From NCBI RefSeq assembly GCF_937863835.1, contig NZ_CALMHT010000130.1, positions 1-35,368 on the forward strand: DNA of 35,368 nt, given 5' to 3'. This document shows positions 1 to 8,502 of the stretch, piece by piece. The notes beneath the pieces were generated by a model. The model ran no database searches. It was not told the DNA's origin and saw only the letters and a program-made list of their open reading frames with translations. Position numbers and translations under genes: made by a program. Position 1 is the stretch's first letter. Each line of letters opens with the position of its first letter. This DNA is from an uncultured Prevotella sp. Lineage in GTDB: Bacteria > Bacteroidota > Bacteroidia > Bacteroidales > Bacteroidaceae.

Positions 1-163
1 TGTCGGCTTCATAGCCGGGCGGCAGATAGAGGGTATAATCACGTTGTGTGATTCCAGTGAGCATGGTACAGGGCATCTTCAGGTACTCTACCTTGCCCCG
101 TGACTGTGCGAACAGGATACAGCATAAGAGCAACAGAATGAATGATAACAAGGTCTTTTTCAT
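1..163 (-). CDS. Exported putative esterase, N-terminal part (cut by window edge)
   Basis: Only the first 54 codons are present; the gene runs off the left edge. The protein starts with a clear signal peptide (MKKTLLSFILLLLCCILFAQ), so the enzyme is exported. The mature start contains YTLYLPPGY, typical of the first beta-strands of esterase-D/Fes-type alpha/beta hydrolases (carbohydrate esterase family 1-like). The catalytic serine lies outside the window. It is the fourth gene of the minus-strand glycosidase operon, 14 bp after the GH97 stop, so removal of acyl groups (acetyl or feruloyl) from a plant polysaccharide is a reasonable role. Family assignment is moderately sure; substrate is inference from context. 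Confidence 0.7.
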   Translation of the reverse strand, partial: MKKTLLSFILLLLCCILFAQSRGKVEYLKMPCTMLTGITQRDYTLYLPPGYEAD

Positions 164-177
164 CGTATAAACTGATT

Positions 178-2118
178 TTATTCTATCGTTTTCATCACGA
201 AACCTCCATTGCAGGGTATATTGATACTGATTCGCTTGCTGCCTTTTATTGTCTTGACAGAACCTTGCAGGGCGTTGTCGTCAGTATATATCGCAAATCG
301 TCCGGTAGTTGCCGACATCGGCAGGACGATGGTCTTTTTCAACTCTTTCTTCTCCGCATTGACACCGGCGATATACCACTGGTTGCCGTGGCGTCTGGCA
401 AGAATAATATATTTGCCCGGATAACCGTCGATATATTTCACTTCATCCCATGTTGTAGGCACAGTCTTCATAAAGTCGATGGCCCACGACGGGGCATCCT
501 GCAGATTGTTGGGTGCCATGGCGAAATGCTGCACGGCACTCTGGAACAGTACTGCTGTGGCCAGGGCGTATACATCGGAGGTGAGACGGTGGGTGCCGCT
601 CTTGTTGTCGGCATTGTAATACTTGTTGAGCGTACTACCGCCGAAGTCCATACTGCCTATCGTGTTGCGGATAAACGGATGGATGCAGGCATTGACGGCT
701 TCCTTATTGCAGAAGTCCTGTGAGAAATGGAGATTCTCGCTCGCCAGCACAGCCTCGCTGGCTACATAGTTGGGATACATACGCTCCCATCCTCTCGGTA
801 TGGTACATCCGTGGAAGATTACTTCCAGTCCGTAATCGTTGGCATCGCAGAGGATACCTTCGTAGGTCTGCATCATAATCTGTTTGTCACCTCCGAAGAA
901 GTCGACCTTGATGCCTTTGATGCCAGTCTGCTGCATCCATTTCATCTCTTTGCGGCGCTTGATGGGGTCGCTCATGATGCCGCGGGGCGACTGCCATGCG
1001 TCGTTCCAATAGCCGTTGGAATTGTACCACAGATAGAGTGATACACCTTTCTCGGCACCATAGCGGGCCAGTTCGGCTATCTTATCTCGGCCTATCTGTC
1101 TGTCCCACAAGGCATCCACCAATACCGACTGATACCCCATGGCTGCGGAAAAGTCGATATAACGTTTCTGCTCATCATAGTTGCAACTTTGGTCCATGCC
1201 GATAATCCAGCTCCACGAACCTTTGCCGTAAGTATAATTACGGGACGGTTCGTACTTGCGGTCCACGACATCGAAGGGAACGGTCGTCTCCACGATATTG
1301 GCCAGTGTAGGTCCGAGGGTGATGGTACGCCACGGTGTCATACCGGGAAGCGCCATTCCTGGCGATACACCTCCATTGCCGTTGCACTCGCCGCTCTGCG
1401 GAAAACCGATACAATAGGTGCCGTCGGTCTCGCCCAACAGTCTGCCGGCACAATAACTGCCGTCTACGCCTGTCTCTGAGATAAGCATCCAACCGTCCTG
1501 GTTGTTCTTGAACAGACAGGGGAACGTGTATCCTTCTCCCCAACCGTTTTTGCCCATGGCGTCATCTAATGTATAAGAGGTCTCATAACTGGGCGATGTA
1601 CTTGCGAAGCCTCCCATAGGCTTGGTCTGCGGACAGAGGAACGTGGTGCTCCCCGCTGCCGGGCAGAACTGTGTCAGTTCTTTGGTTATCGTACAACTGA
1701 GTCGGTATCCTGACGGATGTATCACATATCTGAAAGCCACATCCCTGTCGCTCACCCTGAATATGAGGTCGAGGACATCAATGGTGTCCCGATAGAAATG
1801 GTACACAGCCTCGTTGGCCACATAGTGCACCTGACTCTGTTTGATATTAGGCAGTGAGTAATGCTCGTCAACCACGGTGTTGCTGACGTCTTTCAGTTTC
1901 AACTGCTGCGAATAGTCGTCATAGTTGGTCACAATACCCAACCGTGAAGGACTGATAAACACTTTATCACCATAGTTTACGGAATACTGCGGTTTACCGG
2001 CCTCATCGGTCACGGTAACACTAATCTTGCCGTCGGGACTCTTCACCGTACGGTCCGCGTTCTGCGCAAAAGCTACAGAACACGAAATAAGCAGAATGCT
2101 TATGAATAGTTTTCTCAT
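178..2118 (-). CDS. GH97 family glycoside hydrolase (SusB-like fold; probable retaining alpha-galactosidase type)
   Basis: This 646-residue protein has a signal peptide (about residues 1-19, ending VAFAQ) and so is probably periplasmic. It has the GH97 layout: an N-terminal beta-sandwich (about 25-290), a (beta/alpha)8 barrel starting near GSWSWIIGMD (300-309), and a C-terminal beta domain. GH97 contains inverting alpha-glucosidases (SusB) and retaining alpha-galactosidases. The stretch GIKVDFFGGD places Asp406 where the retaining subgroup carries its nucleophile, and Glu455 in VASEAVL is a conserved acidic residue 49 positions later. This favours the retaining, galactosidase-like subgroup; that reading rests on remembered family alignments. 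The gene lies 10 bp after the GH31 gene in the same operon, and release of alpha-galactosyl or alpha-glucosyl units from a hemicellulose fragment would fit. Confidence 0.9.
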   Translation of the reverse strand: MRKLFISILLISCSVAFAQNADRTVKSPDGKISVTVTDEAGKPQYSVNYGDKVFISPSRLGIVTNYDDYSQQLKLKDVSNTVVDEHYSLPNIKQSQVHYVANEAVYHFYRDTIDVLDLIFRVSDRDVAFRYVIHPSGYRLSCTITKELTQFCPAAGSTTFLCPQTKPMGGFASTSPSYETSYTLDDAMGKNGWGEGYTFPCLFKNNQDGWMLISETGVDGSYCAGRLLGETDGTYCIGFPQSGECNGNGGVSPGMALPGMTPWRTITLGPTLANIVETTVPFDVVDRKYEPSRNYTYGKGSWSWIIGMDQSCNYDEQKRYIDFSAAMGYQSVLVDALWDRQIGRDKIAELARYGAEKGVSLYLWYNSNGYWNDAWQSPRGIMSDPIKRRKEMKWMQQTGIKGIKVDFFGGDKQIMMQTYEGILCDANDYGLEVIFHGCTIPRGWERMYPNYVASEAVLASENLHFSQDFCNKEAVNACIHPFIRNTIGSMDFGGSTLNKYYNADNKSGTHRLTSDVYALATAVLFQSAVQHFAMAPNNLQDAPSWAIDFMKTVPTTWDEVKYIDGYPGKYIILARRHGNQWYIAGVNAEKKELKKTIVLPMSATTGRFAIYTDDNALQGSVKTIKGSKRISINIPCNGGFVMKTIE

Positions 2119-2128
2119 CTGATGTTAT

Positions 2129-4726
2129 TTATAATTTGATTGTTATTTTCTTTCCTGTATACATGACGGTCTTGGTTGCGCCTTGTCCGTCGCCATTGAT
2201 ATAGACCAGTCGCAAGGCACGGTCCTTACACATCCCTTCGTAACGGCCTTTACGCTGACCGATCTCTAAGGTGCGGTGATCGTCCTGCCAGGTGATGGTG
2301 TACGTGGCGTAAGCCCCTTTCTCATAATCGTAGGTGGTACCATCATCTTCGTACACGGTGAAACGGCCGTCGGCTCCGCCATAGATACGTAGTTCCCACT
2401 GAGCATCAGTGCCCTCTGTCGTACTCTGGACGGACGGTCCGAGCGGAATAATGGAACCAGACCTGACATAGACAGGAATCCTTTCAGGGACGACCGGCAT
2501 CTGATAAGTGGCGCCACCGTCGTATTTTTTATTCTCAGCAAAATCATACCATGCCGTGTGTGCGGGCAAATAGACGGGCATTTTACTGATACCCTGTTCC
2601 AGAACGGGACATACAAGTAATGATTTGCCGAACATATATTCGTATTTCTGACCGAGGGCGACAGTATCGTCGGGGAAATCCATAATCAGAGGACGCATCA
2701 TCGTAGCGCCGCCCATCGTGACGGCAGCGGCAGCGGAATAGATATAAGGCAGTAACCTGTAACGCAGACTGAGACACTGATGGGCATTGTCGGCTACTTG
2801 CTGACCGTAATTCCAAAACTCGGTATCGGTGATATAACCGTGCACACGCATCAGAGGCAGGAATACGGATGTCTGTACCCACCTCATCAGTCGTTCGTGA
2901 TAGAGCGAATCTGTGTATTGACCAGAGGGACGGAAGAAACCGCCTGCGTCATAAGTCCACCAAGGCAGTCCGGTAGCCATCAGTCCCAGTCCGGCGGTAA
3001 TCTGTCTTCTGAATGTATCCCAGTCGTTCCCCACATCGCCCGACCAATTGGCTATACTGTAACGCTGTATGCCGGTGTAGGCGCATCGGGTGAGTATCAT
3101 CGTGCGCTGTCCGGGGTTATCTCTTCGGCAACCTTCGTATACGGTCTTGTTGACTAGCAACGGATAGGTGTTACGGAACACTTCGCCCGGGGTGGTCCCA
3201 TTATTGATACGTCTGCCGCAAAGATCATCGTTTTCGGGTTCGGTGGCATCCTGCCACCATGCGTCTATGCCATAAGGCCTGAGCATACGTCGGCTGAAAT
3301 TGAACCAATAGAAGGCGGCTGCCTTCGGATTGAAAAAGTCGACCCAGTTGGTATGGGGGATGAAATAATGCAGACTGTCGAGTTCACGCCCCAGTGACGT
3401 GGTATGTTCGGTGTTGGACCAGACAGAGACCATAAACCTGATATTCATCAGATGCAGACTATCGGTCATACGCTTGACATCGGGGTATCTGTCTTCATCG
3501 AATTTCATCGCGTTCCACCCGTATTTTCCCCAGTACTGCCAGTCCTGAACCAGCATATCCACGGGGTAAGACTCTTTCCTGAATCTGCGGGCTGTCTCCA
3601 ATATCTCCTGTTGCGTATGAAACCGTTCGCGGCAATGGATATATCCCAATGCCCAACGGGGTATCATCGGTGCCTCGCCGGTCACTTTGCGATAGGCGGC
3701 TATCGCCTCATCAGCATCACCGGCAAACACGGTATAATCTACACACTGCGACACCGGTGAACGGAATACGGTCTGGTCTGTTATCTGATGATAATAGAGT
3801 ACCGGTTTATCGTCTTTGGTCAATACGGCTTTCACATGATGCATCCCTGCCGGAAGATGGACTATCGCGGATGATGTAGGCGGAAGCCATAAGTTTTCCA
3901 TCTTGATGAGTGGGCGACCGTCTATCTCTAGATGCTGTTTACGGGCCATTTTCTGTCCGACATCGAGAAGGAACGAATAGTCGCCGGTATTCTGCACGTT
4001 GATATCTGTCTCGAAGACATTGCTTTCGCGTCGTTCTTTCCTGTTGCCGGCGGTAGTGGTTACATCCACCTCCGTGACCTCCCCCTTTTCCGACTGGCGG
4101 GAGAGCACAACTTGGCTGTCGGAGGGATTGAAATCCACCATGCCGTAATTGTTCCATAGCAGTGCGTAACCTTTGTTAGACACAATCATCGGTACGGATA
4201 TCTGTGTATTCACCTGAGTAAGTCGACGGGAGAGTCCCCGTACATCAAGGTATCCGTCCTGAAACTGTCCTAGTCCGTACTGGTGTTCATCTGAGGGTGA
4301 TACGAAATGCTGTTCGGCTATATAGGTCTGTTCGGTATCTATCATGGAAGGTGTCAGACTGCGTCCGTTTTCGGCAAGGATTTGTCGTCCCTGACGGTTC
4401 AGGTAGGTGATTAGTCCTGTACGGCGGTCAACTGACACGGTCAGGTCGTTGAGGGCGATGGTGATTTGGTCTTGACTGTCCTTGACACGGAATACGGGCG
4501 TCTTCAGTTTTTCCACATATACCAGTTCAGGCATATCGCGGTATATCTTCCGGTTAAACCTCACCCTCACGGAATTGTCCGTCAGAGGACTGATGGTCAG
4601 TGTCCCGTCGACAGTTGTGATATCCACCTTTGTCTTATCTGCAGTATACCTCAACACCCTTTGCGACATGACCGTCACCGATGTCTGCAACAAGATGATG
4701 ACGGAACAGATTATTCTGATATTCAT
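2129..4726 (-). CDS. GH31 glycoside hydrolase, alpha-xylosidase-like, with PA14-type insert
   Basis: This 865-residue exported enzyme has a signal peptide (about 1-21). Order of parts: N-terminal beta domain (about 25-230), a PA14-like insert (about 235-320, containing GDYSFLLDVGQ), the GH31 barrel (about 350-690) and C-terminal beta domains including a DUF5110-like end. The catalytic residues are visible: nucleophile Asp493 in WWQDATEPE and acid/base Asp564 in WSGDVGNDW. The WWxDxTEPE form and the PA14 insert are known from alpha-xylosidases of xyloglucan loci (CjXyl31A and BoGH31A type). Removal of alpha-xylose from xyloglucan oligosaccharides in the periplasm is therefore the best guess; alpha-glucosidase activity cannot be excluded. 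The start is 2 bp after the GH43 stop, so the genes are co-transcribed. Confidence 0.92.
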   Translation of the reverse strand: MNIRIICSVIILLQTSVTVMSQRVLRYTADKTKVDITTVDGTLTISPLTDNSVRVRFNRKIYRDMPELVYVEKLKTPVFRVKDSQDQITIALNDLTVSVDRRTGLITYLNRQGRQILAENGRSLTPSMIDTEQTYIAEQHFVSPSDEHQYGLGQFQDGYLDVRGLSRRLTQVNTQISVPMIVSNKGYALLWNNYGMVDFNPSDSQVVLSRQSEKGEVTEVDVTTTAGNRKERRESNVFETDINVQNTGDYSFLLDVGQKMARKQHLEIDGRPLIKMENLWLPPTSSAIVHLPAGMHHVKAVLTKDDKPVLYYHQITDQTVFRSPVSQCVDYTVFAGDADEAIAAYRKVTGEAPMIPRWALGYIHCRERFHTQQEILETARRFRKESYPVDMLVQDWQYWGKYGWNAMKFDEDRYPDVKRMTDSLHLMNIRFMVSVWSNTEHTTSLGRELDSLHYFIPHTNWVDFFNPKAAAFYWFNFSRRMLRPYGIDAWWQDATEPENDDLCGRRINNGTTPGEVFRNTYPLLVNKTVYEGCRRDNPGQRTMILTRCAYTGIQRYSIANWSGDVGNDWDTFRRQITAGLGLMATGLPWWTYDAGGFFRPSGQYTDSLYHERLMRWVQTSVFLPLMRVHGYITDTEFWNYGQQVADNAHQCLSLRYRLLPYIYSAAAAVTMGGATMMRPLIMDFPDDTVALGQKYEYMFGKSLLVCPVLEQGISKMPVYLPAHTAWYDFAENKKYDGGATYQMPVVPERIPVYVRSGSIIPLGPSVQSTTEGTDAQWELRIYGGADGRFTVYEDDGTTYDYEKGAYATYTITWQDDHRTLEIGQRKGRYEGMCKDRALRLVYINGDGQGATKTVMYTGKKITIKL

Positions 4727-4728
4727 TT

Positions 4729-6045
4729 TTATCTCTTAATCTGCCAATAATCCAATTTGAACAAATCCTGACTACTGTTGCCGCGGAACACGAGATAGAA
4801 ATCATGCACGCCTACGCATTTGCTTATTTTGGTTTTATATTCTTTCCATTGACTGTTTGAACCCTGAATATCGCAAGTGCCCAACTGTCGACCGTTCAGA
4901 CTGTCTATGCGCAATTCTATTGTTCCTCCTCCGAGAGTCTCTGCCATGACATCGAAGGTCTTTCCTCCTCTTCCGAAGTCGACACCTTTAATCATGATAT
5001 AGTCGCCGTCGTTGATATTGTTCACCACGATGCCACCATCGGTCATCTTTTCTGTTTTCAGTCCTTCTCCCCATGCCATCGTCTCTGCTTCTACACGTCG
5101 GTATGGATTCAGACTTTCCACCTGTTTCACACCTTCTTTCGACCAATAAGGCACTTCTTCGATTGTGCCGTCCTGACGGTAATGCATCTCAGCTACCGAT
5201 ACTGAACGACGTTCGTGATGTTCCATGATGCCATTATGGTGCATCAGGTCGTAATTGAGTCCGAAAACATACGATTTTCCTTTATAATCCATCAATCCGG
5301 GATGGTTGCCTCTGCTCTTTTCAGTAGGTGCCATGATATACCCTTTGGTGGTCCAAGGACCTGCGGGATAATCGCTCATGGCATACCCGATACCTTCGGG
5401 ACAGCAAGTGGATGCGAAAGCCAGATAATAATGACCGGCACGCTTATAGAACCACGGACCTTCCTGATAATGTTCGGGGTGGACATACTTGTTGATCTCT
5501 CCCGAATAAGAAATCATATCCTTATTGAGTCTGACCATATAGGGGTCGGGATTGCCCCAATACATATATGCCTGACCGTCGTCATCGATAAACACGGTAG
5601 GATCGATATCATACCAGTTTTCCTTCTGCCATACCAGCGGTTTGCCAATCGGATCTTTGAAGGGTCCGTAAGGACTGTCGGCAACAAGTACACCTATCCC
5701 ATTGCAATGGATGGGACAATACATATAAAACTTGCCATTGCGCTCGACTACCTGTATAGCCCAGGCGCCATTGTCCTTGTTGACCCAACTGAAACTTTTC
5801 AGTGACGCCACAGCTCCATGGTCGGTCCAGTTGACCATATCTGTGGATGTATACAGCAACCAGTCTTTCATCAGAAAACCGTCGGCGTTGTCCTCATCGT
5901 GGGTGGTGTACAGATAGACGGTGTCTTGATAAACCATCGGTGCAGGATCGGCGGTATACTTAGTCGTGATAATCGGGTGCTGTGCATACATGGATGAGCA
6001 CATCACCGAACAAAATAATAATAAGAGGTTCTTTTTCATTTTCAT
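4729..6045 (-). CDS. GH43 glycosidase with C-terminal CBM6
   Basis: First gene of the glycosidase operon, 438 residues with a signal peptide (about 1-21). A five-bladed beta-propeller GH43 domain (about 24-310) is followed by a carbohydrate-binding module of family 6 (about 317-438, from YRRVEAETM to the C-terminus). The GH43 triad is readable: base Asp33 in TADPAP, pKa modulator Asp148 in DIDPTVF, acid Glu195 in YQEGPW. GH43-CBM6 enzymes are mostly arabinofuranosidases or xylosidases acting on arabinoxylan or arabinosylated xyloglucan; the exact activity cannot be read from sequence. Two in-frame ATGs exist (6045 and 6039); either leaves the signal peptide intact. A promoter lies 44-72 bp upstream. 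Confidence 0.92.
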   Translation of the reverse strand: MKMKKNLLLLFCSVMCSSMYAQHPIITTKYTADPAPMVYQDTVYLYTTHDEDNADGFLMKDWLLYTSTDMVNWTDHGAVASLKSFSWVNKDNGAWAIQVVERNGKFYMYCPIHCNGIGVLVADSPYGPFKDPIGKPLVWQKENWYDIDPTVFIDDDGQAYMYWGNPDPYMVRLNKDMISYSGEINKYVHPEHYQEGPWFYKRAGHYYLAFASTCCPEGIGYAMSDYPAGPWTTKGYIMAPTEKSRGNHPGLMDYKGKSYVFGLNYDLMHHNGIMEHHERRSVSVAEMHYRQDGTIEEVPYWSKEGVKQVESLNPYRRVEAETMAWGEGLKTEKMTDGGIVVNNINDGDYIMIKGVDFGRGGKTFDVMAETLGGGTIELRIDSLNGRQLGTCDIQGSNSQWKEYKTKISKCVGVHDFYLVFRGNSSQDLFKLDYWQIKR

Positions 6046-6088
6046 CAGAATAGTCTTTTTCTTATGATTTAGTAGTTAAAATACGATG

Positions 6089-6117
6089 CAAAAGTAATAA
6101 AAAAACGACTATTCAAC
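6089..6117 (-). promoter_or_regulatory. Promoter of the GH43-GH31-GH97-esterase operon
   Basis: Read on the minus strand, a perfect Bacteroidetes -7 element TACTTTTG (6089-6096) is preceded after 17 bp by GTTG (6114-6117), a one-mismatch -33 box. It predicts a leader of roughly 35-40 nt before the GH43 start. Confidence 0.7.
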
Positions 6118-6129
6118 TTTATCCTATGT

Positions 6130-6145
6130 AACAAATTCCTTTGTT
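6130..6145. promoter_or_regulatory. Palindrome upstream of the glycosidase promoter (possible operator)
   Basis: AACAAA-TTCC-TTTGTT is a perfect 6+6 inverted repeat with a 4-bp centre. It lies 12 bp upstream of the -33 box of the glycosidase operon, a usual place for an activator. It is AT-rich and short, so chance is possible; no regulator is assigned. Confidence 0.3.
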
Positions 6146-6165
6146 GTTCTGTCAATAAACAGTAA

Positions 6166-6525
6166 TTAGTCGGTTACCACACTGTCGAAGTTAGCTTTAG
6201 CCCACGAGATCAGTCCCTCAAGATTCGGCATCAGTGACATACCCGTCTGTGTTAGCGAATATTCCACCTTGGGAGGAACAACAGGATAAATCTTACGATT
6301 TACGAGATGATTCTTCTCGAGGTTTTTCAGTGTCTGTGAAAGCATTTTCTGTGAACAGTCGGTCATTCGGGAATGCAGTTCATTGAAACGCAGTATCCCT
6401 TTCTCGCTCTTGTACAGATGAAAAAGGACAAGCATAGACCATTTATCGCCGAAACGACTGATTACTTGTCGGATAGGACAATTGAGATATTCCGCTTTAA
6501 GTAGGTTTTCTTCCATAATAATCAT
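6166..6525 (-). CDS. HxlR-family (DUF24) winged-helix transcriptional regulator
   Basis: A 119-residue single-domain winged helix of normal family length. Conserved HxlR features are visible: an N-terminal CP (Cys16-Pro17, the position of the redox-sensing cysteine in members such as YodB and HypR), the FGDKWSMLVL helix, FNELHSRM, and the helix-turn-helix plus wing from SQKMLSQTLKNLE to KVEYSLT. Members act as dimers that sense thiol-reactive or oxidative stress and often repress themselves and a neighbour. ATGs exist at 6525 and 6516 (MEENLL); the second may be the true start. It stands alone, 120 bp ahead of the glycosidase operon on the same strand, and is divergent from the regulator at 6717. 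A 31-bp palindrome at its promoter suggests autoregulation. Confidence 0.92.
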   Translation of the reverse strand: MIIMEENLLKAEYLNCPIRQVISRFGDKWSMLVLFHLYKSEKGILRFNELHSRMTDCSQKMLSQTLKNLEKNHLVNRKIYPVVPPKVEYSLTQTGMSLMPNLEGLISWAKANFDSVVTD

Positions 6526-6536
6526 ATTTTATCGTG

Positions 6537-6544
6537 CAAATATA
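6537..6544 (-). promoter_or_regulatory. -7 promoter element of the HxlR regulator
   Basis: The minus strand reads TATATTTG, a perfect TAnnTTTG match, 11 bp from the first ATG at 6525 and 20 bp from the second at 6516. The expected -33 region has no TTTG-like box; it is occupied by the palindrome at 6561-6591, as expected for a repressed promoter. The short leader favours the 6516 start. Confidence 0.6.
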
Positions 6545-6560
6545 GTAATTTGTTTTTAGA

Positions 6561-6591
6561 TATACTAGGTTTCTAATAGAAACTTAGTATA
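6561..6591. promoter_or_regulatory. 31-bp palindromic operator candidate for the HxlR regulator
   Basis: Two 14-bp arms (6561-6574 TATACTAGGTTTCT and 6578-6591 AGAAACTTAGTATA) surround a 3-bp centre, with a single mismatch between the arms. The outer TACTA...TAGTA halves resemble operator halves recorded for DUF24/HxlR repressors. The site covers the -33 region of the HxlR promoter and lies about 93-123 bp upstream of the -7 element of the divergent regulator, so it could affect both genes. Confidence 0.65.
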
Positions 6592-6683
6592 AAAATGTAG
6601 GGAATACCTCAATGAATAAAAGTCCTATTTACTAAAAATAAGAATAAACTGGAAATATTGGACTGTATTTATAAAAATAGTGT

Positions 6684-6691
6684 TATCTTTG
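6684..6691 (+). promoter_or_regulatory. -7 promoter element of the DUF6377-type regulator
   Basis: TATCTTTG is a perfect TAnnTTTG, 25 bp before the ATG at 6717. A weak -33 candidate, ATTG (6657-6660), stands 23 bp upstream, a long spacing. Confidence 0.55.
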
Positions 6692-6716
6692 AAGGCGGAA
6701 GTAATAAAATACATCA

Positions 6717-8327
6717 ATGAAAAGAAAGATACTATTTACTATTTTAACCATTTATTTCTCATTGTCATCGTTTTCAATAAATAATGAGAGTAATCTATTA
6801 TTGCTTGACAATTCGATAAAACAACGTTCTGAGATCCAAAAAGTAAAACAAAAAAAGATTTCTCTCTACATTTCTCTCTTGCAAGTGTCGAAAGGAGACC
6901 AATTATTCAGGGTTTATACAGAATTACATAAACAGTACATCAGTTACAGACTTGATTCTGCCATGTACTATGCACAAGCGAGCTATGATGTGGCCAAACA
7001 AAATAATAATGAAGCCGAATTGGAAACGGCCTTAATGAACATTATCGAAGTGGAAAAGAAATTTGGTCATTTCCAAGAGGCTCTCGATATGCTCAAGACA
7101 CTTAATCCGGAATCATCTACAATCGACAGGCGATATTATTATCATTTGTATCATTCCATCAATTATTTACTATATCTTGATGCTTTCACCAACACAGAAA
7201 AACTAAAATACAAAAACAAGACTCTGTATTATCTGAACCTTCTTTTAAAAGAGACACCAATCAATTCTTCCAGTTATGCCTGTAACAAAAGTGAAGAGTA
7301 TTGTCTGAAAGGGGAATCAGACAAAGCACTCTCTTTATTGTCAGCCTACATCAAGAAAAATCCTAAAGAGGTTTCAAAAAATTCGAATATAACTTTTCGA
7401 CTGGCAGAAACATATCACAGTCTGAATCGTCGAGACCTGGAAGAATATTACCTAACACTTACTTCCATATTAGACTTGTCGGAAACCAAAAAAGAATATA
7501 TGGCATTGCAGCAGCTTGCTGTCTTGTTATATAAAAAAGGAGATATCAGCAGGGCTTACAATTATATAACTTGTTCAATGGAAGATATAGTGTTCTGTCA
7601 TGCACGTTGCAGAATGAGTTTTGTATCAGAAGTATTACCTATCATATCTGCCACATACGGATATAAGATGCAAAAGGAAGCACGTCTGCGCACTATTTTT
7701 ATTCTGGTGATTTCCATCTTGCTGTTGTTCTTTGTTGTGGTATATGTAAAGTTACGGAAGAGAAACCACGAATTGGTGTATATGCATGAATCGCTTGACA
7801 ATAGAAACGAACAACTTTTGACGCTTAACAATAAGTTGGCTACACTGAATAACAGTTTGAGTGAATCCAATAGGATTAAAGAGGAATATATAGTCCAGTT
7901 ATTTGATCTGTGTTCTTCTTATATCAACAAACAAAAGGAATCGCGTATTTCCATGAATAGAAAAATAATAGCCGGCAAAATCAACGAGGTTCGTAAAGAG
8001 CTCAATGAGACGTCTATGGAAGCTGAGGAATTAAAAGCTTTCTTCCATCACTTCGATGAAATATTTCTCAAACTTTTCCCTCATTTCATTCAATCTTTCA
8101 ATCAACTGATGTTGCCTGGGAAAGAAATAAAAATAAAAGGAAATGAGTTGCTGTCCCCTGAATTAAGAATATATGCCTTGATTCGATTAGGTATCACGGA
8201 TAATTCTAAAATAGCAGAGTTGTTGCATTATTCCGTTCAGACAGTATACAATTACAGACAACGGGTCAGAAACAGGCTTTCCATATCCAAAAATGAATTT
8301 ATGGATGACATATTACATTTATGTTAA
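6717..8327 (+). CDS. Membrane-anchored TPR/HTH regulator, DUF6377-like, of the SusC/SusD locus
   Basis: A 536-residue protein. A signal sequence (about 1-20) leads into a periplasmic helical sensor region with TPR-like repeats (about 60-320), one transmembrane helix (about 325-345), a cytoplasmic coiled coil (about 347-392), and a C-terminal LuxR-like helix-turn-helix (about 482-522, with ELRIYALIRLGITDNSKIA and SVQTVYNYRQRVRNRL). This is the layout I recall for DUF6377 proteins, single-chain trans-membrane regulators found next to SusC/SusD genes in Bacteroidetes. It reads in the same direction as susC and ends 210 bp before it. The likely role is to sense a periplasmic ligand and activate the downstream operon. 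The ligand is unknown. There is no kinase or receiver domain. Confidence 0.85.
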   Translation: MKRKILFTILTIYFSLSSFSINNESNLLLLDNSIKQRSEIQKVKQKKISLYISLLQVSKGDQLFRVYTELHKQYISYRLDSAMYYAQASYDVAKQNNNEAELETALMNIIEVEKKFGHFQEALDMLKTLNPESSTIDRRYYYHLYHSINYLLYLDAFTNTEKLKYKNKTLYYLNLLLKETPINSSSYACNKSEEYCLKGESDKALSLLSAYIKKNPKEVSKNSNITFRLAETYHSLNRRDLEEYYLTLTSILDLSETKKEYMALQQLAVLLYKKGDISRAYNYITCSMEDIVFCHARCRMSFVSEVLPIISATYGYKMQKEARLRTIFILVISILLLFFVVVYVKLRKRNHELVYMHESLDNRNEQLLTLNNKLATLNNSLSESNRIKEEYIVQLFDLCSSYINKQKESRISMNRKIIAGKINEVRKELNETSMEAEELKAFFHHFDEIFLKLFPHFIQSFNQLMLPGKEIKIKGNELLSPELRIYALIRLGITDNSKIAELLHYSVQTVYNYRQRVRNRLSISKNEFMDDILHLC

Positions 8328-8381
8328 ACGTTTTCTCCTGAATTGACCGAAAAAAATATTTACCCATACCCATTCTACTAT

Positions 8382-8456
8382 TTACTTTTTTTCCTTCGCC
8401 ATTTTTTATATCTCGTTTATTATCAATGCTTTACTTTTTTTGAAAAGTTACTTTTT
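8382..8456 (+). promoter_or_regulatory. Three TTACTTTTT repeats upstream of susC
   Basis: The 9-mer TTACTTTTT occurs at 8382, 8431 and 8448. The last two start 17 bp apart and the first 49 bp earlier; the first two share an 11-mer. The last lies in a near-palindrome (GAAAAG-TTA-CTTTTTC, 8442-8457). They sit about 45-120 bp upstream of the susC -7 element and could bind the regulator encoded at 6717. The region is T-rich, so chance is not excluded. Confidence 0.35.
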
Positions 8457-8502
8457 CAATGTTGCTTTTCTACACACTGATGTGATTATGCTTTTCTTTC
8501 CA

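Noticed and set aside
142..723. Open frame of 193 codons on the plus strand
   Set aside because: It lies antisense to the GH97 gene, resembles no family, and has no promoter; the other long antisense frames over the glycosidases, thrS and TPR genes were dropped for the same reason.
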